DNA of 43,585 bases from Thermodesulfobacteriota bacterium (GTDB lineage Bacteria > Desulfobacterota > DSM-4660 > Desulfatiglandales > Desulfatiglandaceae). This document shows, piece after piece, positions 41,939 to 43,585 of this stretch. The notes beneath the pieces were generated by a model. The model did not search any database and had not been told where the DNA came from. It worked only from the letters and a program-made list of their open reading frames with translations. Location of the stretch: contig JANQDY010000167.1 of NCBI GenBank assembly GCA_028278625.1, forward strand, positions 1 through 43,585. Reading direction: 5' to 3'. Position 1 is the first letter of the stretch, and every line of letters begins with the position of its first letter. The translations under genes were made by a program, and so were the position numbers.

Positions 41939-43492
41939 ATGACGAAGCGTTATTATATCGGCTATGATTGTGGAACCATGGGAACCAAGGTGGCCATCTA
42001 TACCATTGATGGAGAGCTGGTGGCGGATGCCTACCGCGAACACGTAATCTTCTATCCCAAGCCCGGCTGGGCGGAGATGGAGGCGGAACAATTCTACCGG
42101 GTGGTGGCGGACGGCATAAAGGAGTGTCTCAAAAACGGGAATGTGGATTCCAATGAGATTGGCGGCATCAGCTGCAGCGGTATCATTTGCGGTATCGTGC
42201 CCATTGACGAGAACTGGAAGCCGCTGGGACCGTATATCCCCTACCTGGACGGCCGTGCCCAGAAAGAGGTTCAGGATCTGGCGGATGTGGATCCCCTTTG
42301 GGCTGAGGAGAGCGGCAATGCGGAAGCGGCCGCCTATCAGCCGCCGGTGATTATGAAATGGATGCTTAGAAATCAACCCGATGTCCAGAAAGACGCCAAA
42401 AAAGTGGTGGGCGCCGCCCACTACGTCATGGGAAAACTGGGAGGTTTGAAGGCGAAAGATGCCTTTGTGGACTGGGCCCATCAGTCGGGATGGATCATCG
42501 GATTCGATGCACGCAAAAGGGACTGGTCTGAAAAGCAGATTGAGTTATTGGGCCTCCCCTTCGAAATGTTGCCAAGAGTTGTGAAGCCGTGGGAGGTTGT
42601 GGGAGAGCTTAGTGCCCAAGAGGCGTCTGAACTGGGCTTAAAACCGGGCATTCCCCTTGTTGCCGGCGCCGGCGATATCATGCAGTCCTGTCTGGGATGT
42701 GGCTTGACCGATGTGGGCATGTCCTTTGATGTGGCGGGAACCGCTTCCATCGCCGCCTTTGCCTTAAGCGATGTGGATGCCGCCATCACGGAGAAAAAGG
42801 TTCTCGTCAATGCCATGAATACCTTTGAGGATCAATATCTGCTCTGGGCCTTCATTCCCGCCGGCGGTCTGAGCCTGAGATGGTACCGGGACGAAGTCTA
42901 CCGAAAGCCCGGGGTTGATGCGGTGTATCAGGAACTGGACAAACTGGCGGAGAAGGTGCCTGCCGGTTCCGATTATGCCATGTTTTTTCCCTTTCTCCAG
43001 GGCCGAAGCTCCCCCTTCTGGCCCACGGCCAGCGGTACCTGGCTGGGTCTTCGGGGATCCAACCAGGCGGGCCACATGTGGCGATCCATGCTGGAATCCA
43101 TTGCCTTTGAATACCTGCAGTGGACACAGGTGCTCAGAAACCAGGATTTTCCGGTGAATCAGATGATTGGTGCCGGCGGGGGGAGCCGGAGCCCGCTCTG
43201 GAATCAGATCAAAGCCGATATGATGAATCTGGAATATCTCATTCCGTCCCAATCGGAAGGGGCGGTGTTGGGAAATGCCCTGCTTGCCGCCTATGGGGTG
43301 GGGGCCGTCAAAGATATGAAGGAAACCCTCAAGCAGTGGGTTACCTTTAAAGAGACCTTCACACCGAAAGCGGAGCTGAACGCCTTCTACGAGAAGATGG
43401 CCGAGATGCGCGCGGGCATATTAAACGGTCCGCTGCTCGACTGTTTTAATCGGATTCAGAGTCTTCATGACGATTTGGTGCCACCCAAATAA
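41939..43492 (+). CDS. FGGY-family kinase, xylulokinase-like (module 2)
   Basis: The 517-residue kinase has the N-terminal FGGY domain (YYIGYDCGTMGTKVAIYT, PKPGWAEMEAEQFYRVVADG) and C-terminal domain (MIGAGGGSRSPLWNQIKADMM, SEGAVLGNALLAAYGVG). The catalytic Asp is in VAGAGDIMQSCLG. It resembles xylulokinase-type enzymes but not the LsrK type of module 1, so the two modules should phosphorylate different sugars. The YLDGRAQ segment matches sugar-contact positions of the family. AGGAGG precedes the ATG. It ends the importer operon; after its stop the last 90 bases of the window contain no clear terminator. Xylulokinase is known to phosphorylate 1-deoxyxylulose, which is relevant to the pathway hypothesis. 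Confidence 0.9.
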   Translation: MTKRYYIGYDCGTMGTKVAIYTIDGELVADAYREHVIFYPKPGWAEMEAEQFYRVVADGIKECLKNGNVDSNEIGGISCSGIICGIVPIDENWKPLGPYIPYLDGRAQKEVQDLADVDPLWAEESGNAEAAAYQPPVIMKWMLRNQPDVQKDAKKVVGAAHYVMGKLGGLKAKDAFVDWAHQSGWIIGFDARKRDWSEKQIELLGLPFEMLPRVVKPWEVVGELSAQEASELGLKPGIPLVAGAGDIMQSCLGCGLTDVGMSFDVAGTASIAAFALSDVDAAITEKKVLVNAMNTFEDQYLLWAFIPAGGLSLRWYRDEVYRKPGVDAVYQELDKLAEKVPAGSDYAMFFPFLQGRSSPFWPTASGTWLGLRGSNQAGHMWRSMLESIAFEYLQWTQVLRNQDFPVNQMIGAGGGSRSPLWNQIKADMMNLEYLIPSQSEGAVLGNALLAAYGVGAVKDMKETLKQWVTFKETFTPKAELNAFYEKMAEMRAGILNGPLLDCFNRIQSLHDDLVPPK

Positions 43493-43585
43493 TGATGGTC
43501 CTGTAAAAAGTAAAACCAATTTAACCATTTGAAATACTTGCGAATAAAATCGCTTTTGCCTTGATTTTCGACTTACATTTTGCTA

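Overview
This 43.6 kb window reads as chromosomal DNA of an anaerobic bacterium. It most resembles Desulfobacterota (former Deltaproteobacteria), the sulfate-reducer-related lineages. The basis is family resemblance only: a LysM-type protein gene followed by dprA and topA, DUF2148 and C_GCAxxG_C_C redox proteins, an AcoX-like protein, and short TTAGC-type intergenic repeats. No rRNA, tRNA, transposase, phage gene or CRISPR array was seen. Most genes have clear Shine-Dalgarno sites; several use TTG or GTG starts.

Region 1 (1-9.85 kb) is housekeeping. On the plus strand are the 3' end of a probable cell-envelope protein gene, dprA and topA. On the minus strand, reading leftward from 9.84 kb, are nth, a BamE/OmlA-like lipoprotein, a YfdX-family exported protein coupled to radA, then a nicotinate phosphoribosyltransferase (own promoter, TTG start) followed by a Tpt1/KptA-like gene that lacks the catalytic Arg-His pair.

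Region 2 (10.0-27.5 kb), module 1. An RpiR/SIS regulator heads a plus-strand run encoding an acetoin-dehydrogenase-like complex (E1beta, E2, E1alpha) and a six-gene GlpSTPQUV-type polyol ABC importer (two unlike ATPases, two permeases, a DUF2160 membrane protein and a binding protein). A strong bidirectional terminator follows. Facing it is a minus-strand operon: an FGGY kinase closely resembling the autoinducer-2 kinase LsrK, a 2-hydroxyacid dehydrogenase fused to a C_GCAxxG_C_C redox domain, a DUF2148 iron-sulfur protein and a class II aldolase. Divergent from the kinase lie an AcoX-like (NAD-kinase-fold) gene and a translationally coupled NADP-isocitrate dehydrogenase gene.

Region 3 (27.5-43.5 kb), module 2. 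A seven-gene minus-strand operon encodes a second E1alpha, E1beta and E2 (with tandem subunit-binding domains), a NagD-like HAD phosphatase, a class II fructose/tagatose-bisphosphate-type aldolase, a CbbY-like HAD phosphatase and citrate synthase. Divergent from it is a GntR/UTRA regulator. A VOC-fold protein and a second plus-strand importer operon (Tat-exported binding protein, two permeases, one ATPase) ending in a xylulokinase-like FGGY kinase follow. Three related 19-bp operator-like sequences cover the -10 regions of the three module-2 promoters, defining a local GntR regulon.

Reading of the whole: two parallel 'importer + FGGY kinase + TPP/lipoyl C-C-cleaving dehydrogenase' modules share a central outlet (aldolases, citrate synthase, isocitrate dehydrogenase). 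My working hypothesis, which is inference, is oxidative cleavage of imported 1-deoxyketose-type sugars (acetoin homologues such as deoxyxylulose or AI-2-like compounds). They would be phosphorylated, then cleaved by the acetoin-dehydrogenase-like complexes to acetyl-CoA, which enters the TCA cycle through the adjacent citrate synthase, plus a triose phosphate. No E3 or lipoylation gene lies in the window, so those functions must come from elsewhere.
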